A DNA stretch of 64,000 bases. Origin: Skeletonema tropicum. Its lineage: Eukaryota > Bacillariophyta > Thalassiosirophyceae > Thalassiosirales > Thalassiosiraceae. The stretch covers positions 4,154,001-4,218,000 of the forward strand of contig CM074127.1 of assembly GCA_037178625.1 (NCBI GenBank), written 5' to 3'. A model generated the notes under the pieces. That model saw only the letters and a program-made list of their open reading frames with translations, was not told the DNA's origin and searched no databases. The translations under genes and the position numbers were made by a program. Below, one piece after another: positions 1 to 9,848 of this stretch (its first letter is position 1; every line of letters starts with the position of its first letter).

Positions 1-1
1 G

Positions 2-2452
2 TTGGCACCTGATCATGGACAGGAAAGGCACGGCAAAATGGAAAAGTTGTTGAAACGTGTAGAAGATGAGGGAAAGAAGGGTGTGTATTTGGTCCCCGCT
101 ACTCTCCGTCCTGAAACAATGTACGGTCAAACAAACTGTTTCGTCCTTCCTACTGGAGAGTATGGAGCATACTACATTGATGCTACTGACGAAGTATTCA
201 TCATGAGTGCCAGATCTGCACGTGGTCTTTCTTGTCAGGCTTACGATGCTGCCAATGATGTGTACTTTACCAAAGAGTTTGGGAAGATTGAACGTCTTGA
301 GACTTTTACCGGTGACGAGTTGCTTGGATTGCCATTAAAGGCACCAAATGCTACTTACGAAAAGGTGTACACTCTTCCTCTTTTGACTATCAGTATGGGC
401 AAAGGTACTGGTGTGGTCACATCCGTCCCATCAGATGCTCCCGATGACTACGTGGCACTTCAGGCATTGAAGGATAAGCCCGACTTTGCCGCAAAGTACG
501 GCATTACTCCTGATATGGTTGAGCCATTTGAGGTGGTTCCTATCATTTCGATTGAGGGTTACGGAGATGCATCAGCTGTCTTCATGTGCGAAAAGCTCAA
601 AATCACCAGCTTCAATGACAAGTCAAAACTTGCTCAAGCTAAGGATGAAACTTACTTGAAGGGATTTACTATTGGAGTTATGACCTACGGACCTCACGCT
701 GGAAAGAAGGTATCGGAAGCCAAACCACTTATTCGGGATGAAATGATTGCTGCCGGCCAAGCACATCTGTACTTTGAACCTGAGTCAAAGGTAGTTTCAC
801 GAACTAATGATGAGTGTGTAGTGGCCTCTACTGATCAATGGTACCTTGCCTACGGAGAAGACTCGTGGTGCTCAGCTGTGAAGAAACATGTTCTCGACGG
901 TGAAACCTTCGATGCTTTCCACGAATCAACTTTGGAAAAGTATGATCAGTCTCTTAACTGGTTGAAAGAATGGGCATGCACTCGTCAATTCGGACTTGGA
1001 ACCAATTTGCCTTGGGATAAGGAATGGGTCATTGAGAGTCTTTCTGACAGTACCATTTACATGTCTTACTACACTATCGCTCACTACTTGCAAGGCGAGA
1101 ACAACCTCAATGGTGACGAGTCGTTGAGTCCTGAAAACATTAAGGTTGCCGATCTCACTGACGATGTATTCAACTTTATCTACCGCAAGGGATTCCCTCT
1201 TCCATCAAATACGGCAATCCCAAGTGAAACTCTTGAGAAGATGAAGGCTGAATTCAGGTACTGGTATCCAATGGATCTTCGCGTTTCGGGTAAAGATCTT
1301 ATTCCTAACCACCTTACGATGGCATTGTACAATCACGCCGCTATCTGGGAGGACGAGCCTGAGCTTTGGCCCCGGGGTTACTACACGAATGGATTCGTTA
1401 TGGTTGATGCAGAGAAAATGAGCAAGTCCAAGGGTAACTTTTTGACTTTGCTTGAAACAATCAACTTGTACTCGGCAGATGCCACGAGATTTGCATGCGC
1501 TGATGCCGGTGACTCCCTCGATGATGCTAACTTCGAACGTGCCACTGCAAATGCAGCTATTGTGTCCCTTTCCAACGAGACTGCCTGGATCAAGGAAAAT
1601 CTCATCGATGCCGACAAGGCTGCAATGAGGTCTGGAGATGATCTGAACTTCATGGACAAGGTCTTCCAAAACGAAACAAACCGTCTCGTGAAGGCAACAG
1701 AAGAAAGCTTCGAGGGAATGATGTACAAAGAAGGTCTCAATAAGGGCTGGTTCGAGATGATGATTGCAAGGAATGAATACAGAGCTTGGTGCCAAGATAG
1801 TGGCATCGCTATGCATGAGGGTGTTGTAAGACATTGGGTAGAGAGCTTGGTCATTATAATTTGTCCTATATGTCCTCATTGGTCAGAAACTCTCTGGAAG
1901 GATCTAGGAAAAGAAGGTCTTGCTGTGAAAGCTCCATGGCCTACTGTCGATGAGGAGGATAAACTCCTCTCGAGGCAAGCTAAATTCCTTCGCGATGCTT
2001 TGAAGAGCTTCCGAAACTCAGCAGGAAAGGCAAAGAAAGGATGGAAGGAAGCTACCATTCTTGTCGCTGATGAATATCCTCAATGGAAAGTGGATGCCCT
2101 CCTCTGGATGCAGTCGCAGTATGATGCTGCGAGTGGATCCTTTCCCACTACTTTCATGAAGGACTTGAAGACATGGTCTGCTACAAATGTGACAGATAAA
2201 AAGAAAATCAAATTTGTTATGCAATTTGTTTCATTCATGAAGAAAGAGGTCGAGGATTGTGGGGAAACAGGAATGGATACCAAGTGTCCTTTTGATCAGA
2301 TGGGAATCCTGACGGAGAGCGTTGCATACATTAAATCTCAACTCAACTTGGAGGAGGTAAGCATCGTTCAAATGGAAGGGTGTGACTTGTCAGTCCCTGA
2401 CAAGGTCGCTCAAAACGTCACCCCTGGAAAGCCAACCTTGTGGATGCGTTAG
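2..2452 (+). CDS. Leucyl-tRNA synthetase, cytosolic type (5'-partial)
   Basis: Charges tRNA-Leu with leucine for cytosolic translation. The reading frame is open at the left window edge, so the N-terminus with the HIGH motif lies outside; about 816 of the usual ~1,080 residues are visible. Seen: the CP1 editing-domain entry with the T-rich stretch ATLRPETMYGQTN near the start, the editing-site segment VPSDAPDDY, the catalytic stretch STIYMSYYTIAHYL, and the KMSKSKGN signature (codons near 1418-1438), followed by an anticodon-binding domain and a C-terminal extension. The long C-terminal part and the position of the editing insert fit the archaeal/eukaryotic cytosolic LeuRS rather than the bacterial/organellar type. 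It ends 60 bp from the convergent methyltransferase gene. The first ~10 codons match the family poorly and could be intron or a divergent linker. Confidence 0.93.
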   Translation: MAPDHGQERHGKMEKLLKRVEDEGKKGVYLVPATLRPETMYGQTNCFVLPTGEYGAYYIDATDEVFIMSARSARGLSCQAYDAANDVYFTKEFGKIERLETFTGDELLGLPLKAPNATYEKVYTLPLLTISMGKGTGVVTSVPSDAPDDYVALQALKDKPDFAAKYGITPDMVEPFEVVPIISIEGYGDASAVFMCEKLKITSFNDKSKLAQAKDETYLKGFTIGVMTYGPHAGKKVSEAKPLIRDEMIAAGQAHLYFEPESKVVSRTNDECVVASTDQWYLAYGEDSWCSAVKKHVLDGETFDAFHESTLEKYDQSLNWLKEWACTRQFGLGTNLPWDKEWVIESLSDSTIYMSYYTIAHYLQGENNLNGDESLSPENIKVADLTDDVFNFIYRKGFPLPSNTAIPSETLEKMKAEFRYWYPMDLRVSGKDLIPNHLTMALYNHAAIWEDEPELWPRGYYTNGFVMVDAEKMSKSKGNFLTLLETINLYSADATRFACADAGDSLDDANFERATANAAIVSLSNETAWIKENLIDADKAAMRSGDDLNFMDKVFQNETNRLVKATEESFEGMMYKEGLNKGWFEMMIARNEYRAWCQDSGIAMHEGVVRHWVESLVIIICPICPHWSETLWKDLGKEGLAVKAPWPTVDEEDKLLSRQAKFLRDALKSFRNSAGKAKKGWKEATILVADEYPQWKVDALLWMQSQYDAASGSFPTTFMKDLKTWSATNVTDKKKIKFVMQFVSFMKKEVEDCGETGMDTKCPFDQMGILTESVAYIKSQLNLEEVSIVQMEGCDLSVPDKVAQNVTPGKPTLWMR

Positions 2453-2512
2453 ATGCTTTGATGAGTAACTAATGAGATAAAATGTAGCTAAGTGAAACAG
2501 TTTCAATTGAAA

Positions 2513-3361
2513 TCATCTTCTCATTATTACAAATATGCCAAAGTTGCCTCCTCTAAATTGCCCTTCGAGATAGTGATTTGCCAATCGCTCATACCGAAAA
2601 CCCGCTGCAGTCAATTTGTCAAAGAAGATTGGCCGAGTGTCGTTCATGGTCACTCCTATTAGAGAAATTGTATGTTGATGAGAGAGTTGTAACAAAGAAG
2701 AAATAAGAGGATCATGTAGATAGTCTCTATATGCAAGATCGCTTCCAAAGATAAAGTCGTATCTGAAGAATATTTTGATTCAATAGAGCAGGGGTAAAGA
2801 TGAGATATTAGGTCGAAATATGTCTTGTCAGAAGGTTGCAATACTCAAAAGGCACACTCACTTTTGATCGAAATTATCGACACCCCACTTATATTCTGCA
2901 ACAGTGACTTTCTTTTTTGAATGGCTATCATTGTGGTGTGTTGAAGTCGATCCTCCTTTCGTGACAATTAGCTCATCCCATACGTGAGAGTTGGTGCGTA
3001 CCGTTTTCTCCATCAGATTTAAATGATCCTCCATATCTGTCACCACTACATCCTTCAGTGATAATGATGCTGCCTGCGCTAAAGCTAACAAGCAAACAGA
3101 TAGGAGCCCGTTACCACTTCCAAGCTCAATGGCTGAAATACCATCGTTGTCGCCTCGCTTGCGTTTCATTTCATCCAATCGGTTCAGGTTATCGGACACA
3201 TCAGAGAAGTGATGCTCAAAATACTTCGCTATTGCTAGACCGGTAGACCACAATCCGCCGCCTATGCCAGTGCTCCAGTCCTCCCGAAAGTAGATTGGCG
3301 TATCATCTATGGACAGGAACACCTGTTTGTCACCTCCGCCGTTGTCTTCCGTCTCGGCCAT
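2513..3361 (-). CDS. Family-16 (METTL21-like) protein methyltransferase, 2 exons
   Basis: Probable SAM-dependent seven-beta-strand methyltransferase of the lysine-methyltransferase family 16. Exon 1 is 3361-2862, exon 2 is 2762-2513; the 99-bp intron (2861-2763) has GTGAGT and TTCAG borders, and joining keeps the frame through a split AAA codon. Seen: the family entry WSTGIGGGLWSTGLAIAKYF, SAM-binding motif I ELGSGNGLLSV, motif II VVVTDMEDHLNLM, the post-motif stretch FIFGSDLAYRD in exon 2 (family D-x-x-Y region) and a basic C-terminus. An alternative upstream ATG at 3412 adds 17 residues; the start at 3361 (MAETEDNGG) is preferred because the extension is Arg-rich and unlike the family. Substrate cannot be told; family members modify elongation factors and chaperones. 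Confidence 0.8.
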
Positions 3362-3775
3362 GATGAATCTTCTACGATCTCTGCCAACACCATAAAAACC
3401 TGATCTGCACAATGAACAAGACCTCCGTCTCCAAAATCGACAGTCGCAGTGTTCGTGGACTCCCTCTTATTTTGTCTGCGAGTCAACAACCTAACCACAC
3501 TTTCTCGCAGTATCCTTCGTCTATCGCACATCGAATGATACCAACCTTTTTCATGAGATAACATGGCCCCATCATCATATCCCATTGGCACTAGGTGATC
3601 CTGCAAGATCTAGTCAAGGGGGCACATTACAACGGGATGAAGGGAACTGTGAAATTGTTACCCGCCACACTACGTCGCGGCAGAATCATGTGCATGCTGC
3701 TAACAAATCTTTGGCCGTCAAGCCCATCAATCTTCGGCACGAACCTCGAGAGCTAACACACTTAGCATAGACGAA
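3362..3775. other. Intergenic, upstream of methyltransferase
   Basis: Gap between the methyltransferase start and the MYND pseudogene. Only short overlapping frames without recognisable domains are present. It presumably holds the methyltransferase promoter; no clear motif was seen. Confidence 0.4.
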
Positions 3776-4677
3776 ATGACGTCTTTGCTTGGTTATGTCG
3801 GAATGGTAGCGTCACATGAAATGACTGCAAAACTTGATATGCAGGTGGCTGGGGAGAATGGACTAGCCACAGGTGCATTGCAAACGCTGGTGCGGGAAAG
3901 AATTAGTGACTGTCCTAATGACCTTGCTCTATTACTTGCAGAGGTCGAAGCAAAATAGAATGAATTTACTGCCAAGCGTCGCGAGGCAAGTGACAATGGT
4001 CCCTCATGCAAGAAGGAGAGATTACCTCCATCTGATTATCTGAAGGGACGGTACAAACAACATGCCAAAAGGAATGAGAGGAAGGGAAACAGTGTTGCAA
4101 TGGGTGTGGAAAGACTAAAATGTCAAACTCTCCAAGTGTGGGAGGTGCATCAAAACAATGTGAAAAGACGGATCACGTTACCCACAAGAAGGAGTGCAAG
4201 AAACTGCTGAAACAAAGGAAAGCAGCTTCCAGAAAAGATATTGACATGGCCCATAGTGGTGGCGGTGGTGATATCATTCCTCGTATTGGAGTGGCTCTAT
4301 CTGAAAGTATCACGGGAGTTCATGGAGAGGACATATGCCATTTGCCATGCTGGATTATTGAGAAATTTGCAACTATGACACGCGGTAGTTTGGATGATGC
4401 AAGAAAGGTTGCTCGTTCAATTCGGCACTTCTTCAAAGTGTTCCAATCGAGTGCGAGTGCGGAGGCAGCAAAAAGACTTTCTGTGAAAGATACTGGGGCT
4501 TGTGCGAAGATGCCATACTTCTATACTGGATGAAATATCCAGGCAACGTTCGAAGAGTTTATGCCAAGGAGGCAAACTCAGCGGAGTTTACTTTGGAATT
4601 TATGACATTTATGGAGAAGCCTGGTGGTTGGAGCATTGTTGGTTTTGAAGATCGCTTTGCAAAACTCATGGAATAGA
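3776..4677 (+). pseudogene. Decayed MYND zinc-finger protein gene
   Basis: Remnant of a diatom-type MYND-finger protein spread over changing frames. The stretch from about 3776 reads into a TAG at 3956-3958. At about 4098-4200 the finger is recognisable in pieces: CCNGCGKTK in one frame, KCGRCIKTM in the next, then QCEKTDHVTHKKECKKL back in the first, so at least two indels break it and the central YC-type cysteine segment is missing. After about 4440 the coding signal moves to another frame: ECECGGSKKTFCERYWG, then LLYWMKYPGNVRRVYAKEAN and a C-terminus ending FAKLME at a TAG near 4677. Several independent frameshifts plus a stop argue against introns or a single sequencing error. It is related in domain type to the MYND-RING gene at 22847, but the C-terminal parts differ. 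Confidence 0.7.
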
Positions 4678-5016
4678 TATGGTAGAAGATTTCCCAGCGG
4701 TAAGAGCAACATGAGACCTTCCCGGACGGGGCGAGCGAAAGAAATTGCGTAAATAATGATTAGATAGAACACGATATCCAGCCATTACATACTTATGACT
4801 TGGAGGGATCGTGTAGAAGTGCAATGGAAGTGTTTTGGAACGTCTGGCAAGAAAGGGGCTGATTAGAAGGTTGAAGGCGAGAAGAAGATGCCTGGTGGGC
4901 CCTCTCGGCTCTCAGAGGCGAGATCACAAGATCTACTTATCAATTCCCAGACTAGCAAAGCGTCCGAGGTTTATTACTGTGTAAGATTTGATGGACTAAA
5001 ACAATTTACTAAAAAC
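4678..5016. other. Intergenic, nothing recognised
   Basis: About 340 bp between the MYND pseudogene and the 3' end of the aspartate-semialdehyde dehydrogenase gene. No open frame with recognisable content and no structured repeat was seen; the right part would be the 3' UTR of the dehydrogenase. Confidence 0.4.
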
Positions 5017-6312
5017 TTATGCTACAGCCTTTGCCTTAAGTGCTCCATTTTCAACCATAGCTTCTGCCACAATAACTGCATTCAAAGCTGCTCCTCTCAA
5101 AAGTTGATCTCCACATACGAAGAACTCCAATGCATTATCAAATGCAATATTCTCGCGCAGCCGACCTACCTCAATATCATATTGACCAGTTGCAGTTAGT
5201 GGCATAGGATACTTCATATTATCGACATCATCAACGAGTTTGACACCAGGTGCTTCCTCCAAAGCCTTGCGTGCGGCTGCGATATCAACAGGCTTTTCAA
5301 AGAGTGCCACAATACTCTCAGAGTGGGCACGGGCTGTGGGGATACGCACAGCAGTGCAACTGGAGAAAAGAAACATCGTTAATCATATTGCACTGAAGTT
5401 GAGCATATTCAACAAGGTGTTTCGTTCATCTTACCTGACAGGGAAATCATCTGCTAAACCACAAATCTTGCGAGTTTCCCAAGTAACCTTCATTTCTTCC
5501 TTAGTATAACCATTCTCTTGGAATTTATCAATGTGTGGAATCACATTGAAAGGAAGAGGATGAGCAAAGATCTTGTTTTCAGCTACATCCCTCTCTCCAC
5601 TAAGAACAGCCCTTGTTCCTTCTGTGAGTTCATCCATACCTGGTTGTCCAGCACCAGAAGCCGCCTGGTATGTAGACATGACCATCTTGGACAAACCAAA
5701 TAGCTTATGCAAAGGCCAAACGGCCATAAGACCAATAGCTGTTGTACAGTTGGGATTTGCAATCAATTTCTTTCCCTTGGTAGCTTCGGCATTAATTTCA
5801 GGAACAACCAATGGAATTCCTTCCTTGTACCGGAACGCAGAAGAGTTATCAATCACAACTGCTCCATCATCTCCAGCACAGATATTTTCAGCGTGAGCCA
5901 ATGAAAAATCTCCGTCAACTGCAAGGAATACAACATCGCATTCTCTTGCGGAATCTTCGCTAAATAATTCGACTGTCACTTTACCGAATTTGGTGTCAAC
6001 TTCTTTGCCAGCACTGCGTTCTGATCCAAAGATACGGAGAGCTTCCACTGGGAAATCACGCTTTTCCAAGCACCCTACAATTTCCTTTCCGACAGCTCCA
6101 GTGGCACCTACAATACCAACTTTAAGAGCAGACATACTGAGGGTTGTCGCAGATCTTGATGCGTGTTGACTGTAAGTAGGAAGGCGAGCCGATGGACGGG
6201 CAAGGCTTTGTCGATGTGATGTGAAGGAAGAGACTGACGAAGATGGTGTGAAGCCATAGGTGGTGGCAAGCGAGCCAGCGGCAAGTAGGGCTGCAGCGGA
6301 GATGAATTTCAT
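5017..6312 (-). CDS. asd: Aspartate-semialdehyde dehydrogenase, plastid-targeted, 2 exons
   Basis: Catalyses NADPH-dependent reduction of aspartyl phosphate to aspartate semialdehyde, the branch step to lysine, threonine and methionine. Exon 1 is 6312-5435 and exon 2 is 5359-5017; the 75-bp intron has GTAAGA and CTCCAG borders, and joining gives DDFPVSCTAVRIPT, a conserved block. The product is 406 residues. Seen: a signal peptide (residues 1-20) ending in an ASAFAP-like site before Phe21 (ATTYG/FTPS), a transit region to ~60, the NADP loop VGIVGATGAVGKE (65-77), the catalytic cysteine in ANPNCTTA (Cys189), and the C-terminal dimer region. The start at 6312 was chosen because the frame upstream lacks signal-peptide character. 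The bipartite leader points to the plastid stroma. Confidence 0.92.
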
Positions 6313-6615
6313 TGTTGATGTTTTGGATTTATCGAAAAGAATGACCACTTCTTGGATGAAGATGAAGCATTCCTCTTCCTCGAGGAACGACGCGACGGAA
6401 GTAGTTTTGCATTCCAAGTTAGCTTCGCCAGTAGCAAGTGCAAGCGGAAACAAAAAAATGTGCGGCGTAGGACGGCGGGGGAAAACGCTTCAATTTTGGG
6501 TAGTTGCAGTATCCAAGGTCTGTCCCTTCGGGAAAAGGAGAAAGATGCCTGCGTACCTGTCCGTCCTGTCGACTCGGACTCACTATTTTCCTCATTCTTG
6601 CTTGCTTCCTTCTTT
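6313..6615. other. Upstream region of asd
   Basis: Contains the presumed asd promoter and 5' UTR. Frames are open on both strands over part of this stretch but encode charged low-complexity peptides without domain similarity, so no gene is called. Confidence 0.4.
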
Positions 6616-6672
6616 TGCATATAGCTGTCTTAAATCACGGACCCTACGGGGTAGCGTATGTACGTAGGAATA
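6616..6672 (+). repeat. Left terminal inverted repeat candidate
   Basis: The outermost 18 bp match the right end exactly in inverse orientation; the inner part is imperfect, with a second good block ending near 6671. Confidence 0.45.
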
Positions 6673-8084
6673 GTATGTAGCTCCATCCGGCACTTGAGAA
6701 GGTCAGAAGAGCCCCCAAATGTGTTTTTGGCCACCACCAAAAAGTTCCACCACCGCGACAATCCACCACGCCATGGCACCATTTCCGCCATAAAAGTGCC
6801 ATAACATAAAAAATCACACCTCCTCCATTACATCCACAGTAGGTTGGGTATGGTAGTCCATGAATAGCTTAGAACACAAGGAATCCAAAGCCGAGCCTAC
6901 CCAACTTAGTTATTAAAGAGCAGAGACGCAAATCAAAATGCCGCTATAGCAGCGCAAATTACCATCATCGTAGCATCATCGTCCAATTCCACTCAATATG
7001 AATGGTACAATCGGCCTCTCTCCATCAACCCTCGCCGCCGCTTATACATATAGACATTGAGTGTCGGTGTGATCCATTGTTAGTGACTTCATATGGCCAT
7101 AGCACTCCGTCAGGCACCATGTTGCTGCTGCACATCACATCATCGATTACACACAAATGTCACCCATTTCATTGCTCTATTCCGACCTCTGATCGTGACG
7201 AGACAACTAAACACGACAGGAGAGCTCTCAATAATATGGAAGGATCGCTTTGTGCCATGGAGCTGTTAAGGAGATCCGATTTCACTGACTACACTACCAT
7301 CGGCGAACTCAGCCTTGGTATCACCATAGCCCAACACATGGCCATTCCTCGAACAAACTGCAATGGTTTCGTTGTTCAATCCAACCTCACCATCCGACAA
7401 CAAAGGCGCAGCAACTATTGCATTTGATTGGAGAGACAGGGTCATAGTTGTGTGACTTGAAGTTCAATCAGGGTGGAATAAGTGCACATATTGTCTCCGA
7501 AGAAGGCTGTTGTTATGGCGCTACATTGCTCTGAATAGATCGGAGTGGAATCTTCAGTGACTTGTTATGATTCTCCGGTTTCAATGAAGTAATGGTTGAC
7601 GGATAAAGCTGCATATGGTCACTGCTGACATCGTTGGAATGCACAAAGTGTATTCTCTTGTAGGAGATAGGTGTTCAAACACAAGTGTTTGTGTTGAATG
7701 ACAGGGATCTGTGGGCCTCAAAACGAATTATTATGCAACAAAAAGATATACACATTCATAACATAACTGTATAATCGTTATTTTAACAGTGTTTGGTGTC
7801 GATAGTGCTGAAATATTTGTTATAGCACCATCGTTCATTGATCACGGAGGAGATGAGGATAAACATCCATGTGCACTGATTGGCTTTTATTTTGCATCAA
7901 ATGTAAAAATCGGTACATATCAAGTCACTTCATACATTCATATATATCCATATAAATACCCCGAGCATTACATCTTTTATATAATAACACCATGCCTCTA
8001 GTAAAGTACGATGATCGGGCGGAAATCCCATGGTGACGATGTGCTCGATGATCGTTGGCGCCACTTTGGTACCGCTTCTTGGAC

Positions 8085-8142
8085 GATTCCTACGTACACA
8101 AAAAAATCTACCTCATAGGTTTGTTGATTTAAGACAGCTATA
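8085..8142 (-). repeat. Right terminal inverted repeat candidate
   Basis: Inverse partner of 6616-6672, with an exact 18-bp outer match and a further match around TGTACGTAGGAAT read on the minus strand. Confidence 0.45.
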
Positions 8143-8417
8143 AGTATAGCATGATAATAATATTATTATGAATCGTACTTTCAAGTGTAAGTAGGCTTGA
8201 GCTCTTGTTTGTTGTGGTTCTTCGAAGAAGTTATTTTTATTGAAATGCAGAGCCTAAAATAGAACTCTTCCAACAAAAGAGAAATAGAAATACTTCTTCA
8301 ACACTTTGTACCAAAAGTCCAGTTCCTTAACCTTAACGAAAATATCTAATAACCTGATTGAGCGGATAAGAAAGGATTTTTGGAGGTCGAGGAAGAGATC
8401 TGGATATCCAATATCAC

Positions 8418-9242
8418 CTATTCAATCCCGCCGAGAGATGAAACATCGTCATTCGCATCCACGCAGAATCCGTGTGGTACGGTAACAATAAAAAATTTGT
8501 CCTCATCTCTTTCAAAACAAAAACTCATCGAACAAGCATCAACTGCGCCACCTATTCTGTGGAATATGTCAGCTCCTACATCTCCCTGTTCAAATAAGTC
8601 TGGTTCTTTGTTGGTCACGGTGTTATTCTTGTCAACATCAATAATAAAAGTGTCTGGAGTACTTGTGATTCTTACTCTATCACAGCCTTTGGCTCGAGGA
8701 GGTCGCACAGCTTGCTTCGCAGATGCTAAAAGGAGTGCATCTTGCCGAAGCTGTGATCGATGCAGTGCATCACAATCGTCGTTGTCTTCGTGTGACAAAA
8801 TAGTCACTGGAGTAGAATTAAGCTTTTCAACCGTTTCATCTTGGACGCGGAGCTCATTCACCTTCCTATCCGGCGTTCGAACTACGCCATCTGCTGATTG
8901 CACCTGGGCTTGGGAGAAGTTTTCATCCTCCACGTTTCTTGTCGACGTTATGACCACTCCGTCTTCTGACTCTAGGCTAAAAACTTGCACTCTGTTCATG
9001 TTCGCCGTTCCGGTTCCGGATCTTGGTGTAAGATGAAGATGTCTTTTTGCATCAACTGATTCTTGTTTCGGTAGAGCAGATGTTGCTGATGGTATGCTTG
9101 ATATTCTGCTAAAGGCTTTGCTTATACTTCTGACTCTTCCTTTGACGCCATTTCCATTTGATTCTTCGGCAGCCTGCTTGACCTTAGCCTTAGCTTGTTT
9201 GGGAAGCTTCAAGATCACAACTTCTTCTACAGGCTTAGTCAT
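8418..9242 (-). CDS. Hypothetical protein, 274 aa
   Basis: An uninterrupted frame starting MTKPVEEVVILKLPKQAKAK. The N-terminal ~60 residues are basic and Ser/Lys-rich, the middle is polar and probably disordered, and the C-terminal ~100 residues (from about RVRITSTPDTFIIDVDKNN to the end) look folded, with alternating hydrophobic strands. No signal peptide, membrane segment or family motif was recognised. A shorter frame on the opposite strand (8380-9036) is judged to be its shadow because it is Ser/Thr-rich with no structure. The function is unknown. Confidence 0.55.
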   Translation of the reverse strand: MTKPVEEVVILKLPKQAKAKVKQAAEESNGNGVKGRVRSISKAFSRISSIPSATSALPKQESVDAKRHLHLTPRSGTGTANMNRVQVFSLESEDGVVITSTRNVEDENFSQAQVQSADGVVRTPDRKVNELRVQDETVEKLNSTPVTILSHEDNDDCDALHRSQLRQDALLLASAKQAVRPPRAKGCDRVRITSTPDTFIIDVDKNNTVTNKEPDLFEQGDVGADIFHRIGGAVDACSMSFCFERDEDKFFIVTVPHGFCVDANDDVSSLGGIE

Positions 9243-9848
9243 TGCCCGTTGTGTTTGCAGTGATTTTGTCTTATATTGACGCTCGCTAGTGAATAAGAGA
9301 TTGCCTTGCTATCAACGTTAACGGTTCCATAGGCCACGACAGCAAACCCAGCATGACCCAGAATTTCTATGAGTAGATAGTACAAATTTTATGTGAAAAA
9401 GTCGGAGAAAGTTGCTTGTTGCTTGCGAACAAGGTGTGACAGGCGTCCAGATTGAATCCTGTTGAGCCGTATTGAGTTCCTCTAGATGAGTACCGTGACC
9501 TCCAAAAAGACGGGATCTTGTTGATCAAACTATGAAATTCCTCTGTACATTTGGCATTTGAACCTTTTTGAAAAGGTTGGTACTCGCTCACCAAAAGAGA
9601 ATCTCTCTGTGGAGGTAGGCGCGTTGGATGAGCGGCAAAGATCTGTTCTCACGTGAAAGAAAATGATATGTAGATAATAATATGGTTTCAAGAATGGTTG
9701 CTTGACAAAGCTAAACATCTACCATAGCTTACTTCATGCTACAGGTGAGTGATAAATTCCAAACCCTTTCATTTTCATCTCAACTTTGACTTCGAGCTGA
9801 ACTCGAACTCGAACTCAAACTTCAACTGAACCTGAGCAATCTGCACCT
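9243..9848. other. Intergenic with a small simple repeat
   Basis: No convincing gene. Two overlapping short minus-strand frames (9367-9718) have no domain content. Near 9788-9820 there is a short GAACTC/GAACTTC-type simple repeat just downstream of the carotenoid isomerase-like gene. Confidence 0.4.

Larger units (their letters stand above)
6616..8142. mobile_element. Possible non-autonomous element with inverted ends
   Basis: Positions 6616-6635 (TATAGCTGTCTTAAATCA core) recur in inverse orientation at 8125-8142. Similarity extends inward imperfectly for about 55 bp: both ends also carry a GGGGTAG/GAGGTAG block and TGTACGTAGGAAT (left about 6659-6671, right about 8088-8100). A TA dinucleotide lies just outside each TAGCTGTC end, as in Tc1/mariner-type insertions, but no longer target duplication is visible. 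The 1.4-kb interior has no transposase. A 141-codon frame at 7002-7427 and a 70-codon frame at 7789-8001 lack recognisable domains. A non-autonomous transposon is the best guess; a chance inverted repeat is less likely given the second matched block. Confidence 0.4.

Noticed and set aside
1205..1879. 224-codon minus-strand frame within leucyl-tRNA synthetase
   Set aside because: It lies entirely opposite a strongly conserved coding region and has no recognisable domains.
7002..7427. 141-codon plus-strand frame as a gene
   Set aside because: No domain, no compositional coding signal, and it lies inside the putative non-autonomous element; left as unsupported.
8380..9036. 218-codon plus-strand frame
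   Set aside because: Ser/Thr-rich and antisense to the hypothetical protein at 8418-9242, whose frame is longer and has a better start and a structured C-terminus.
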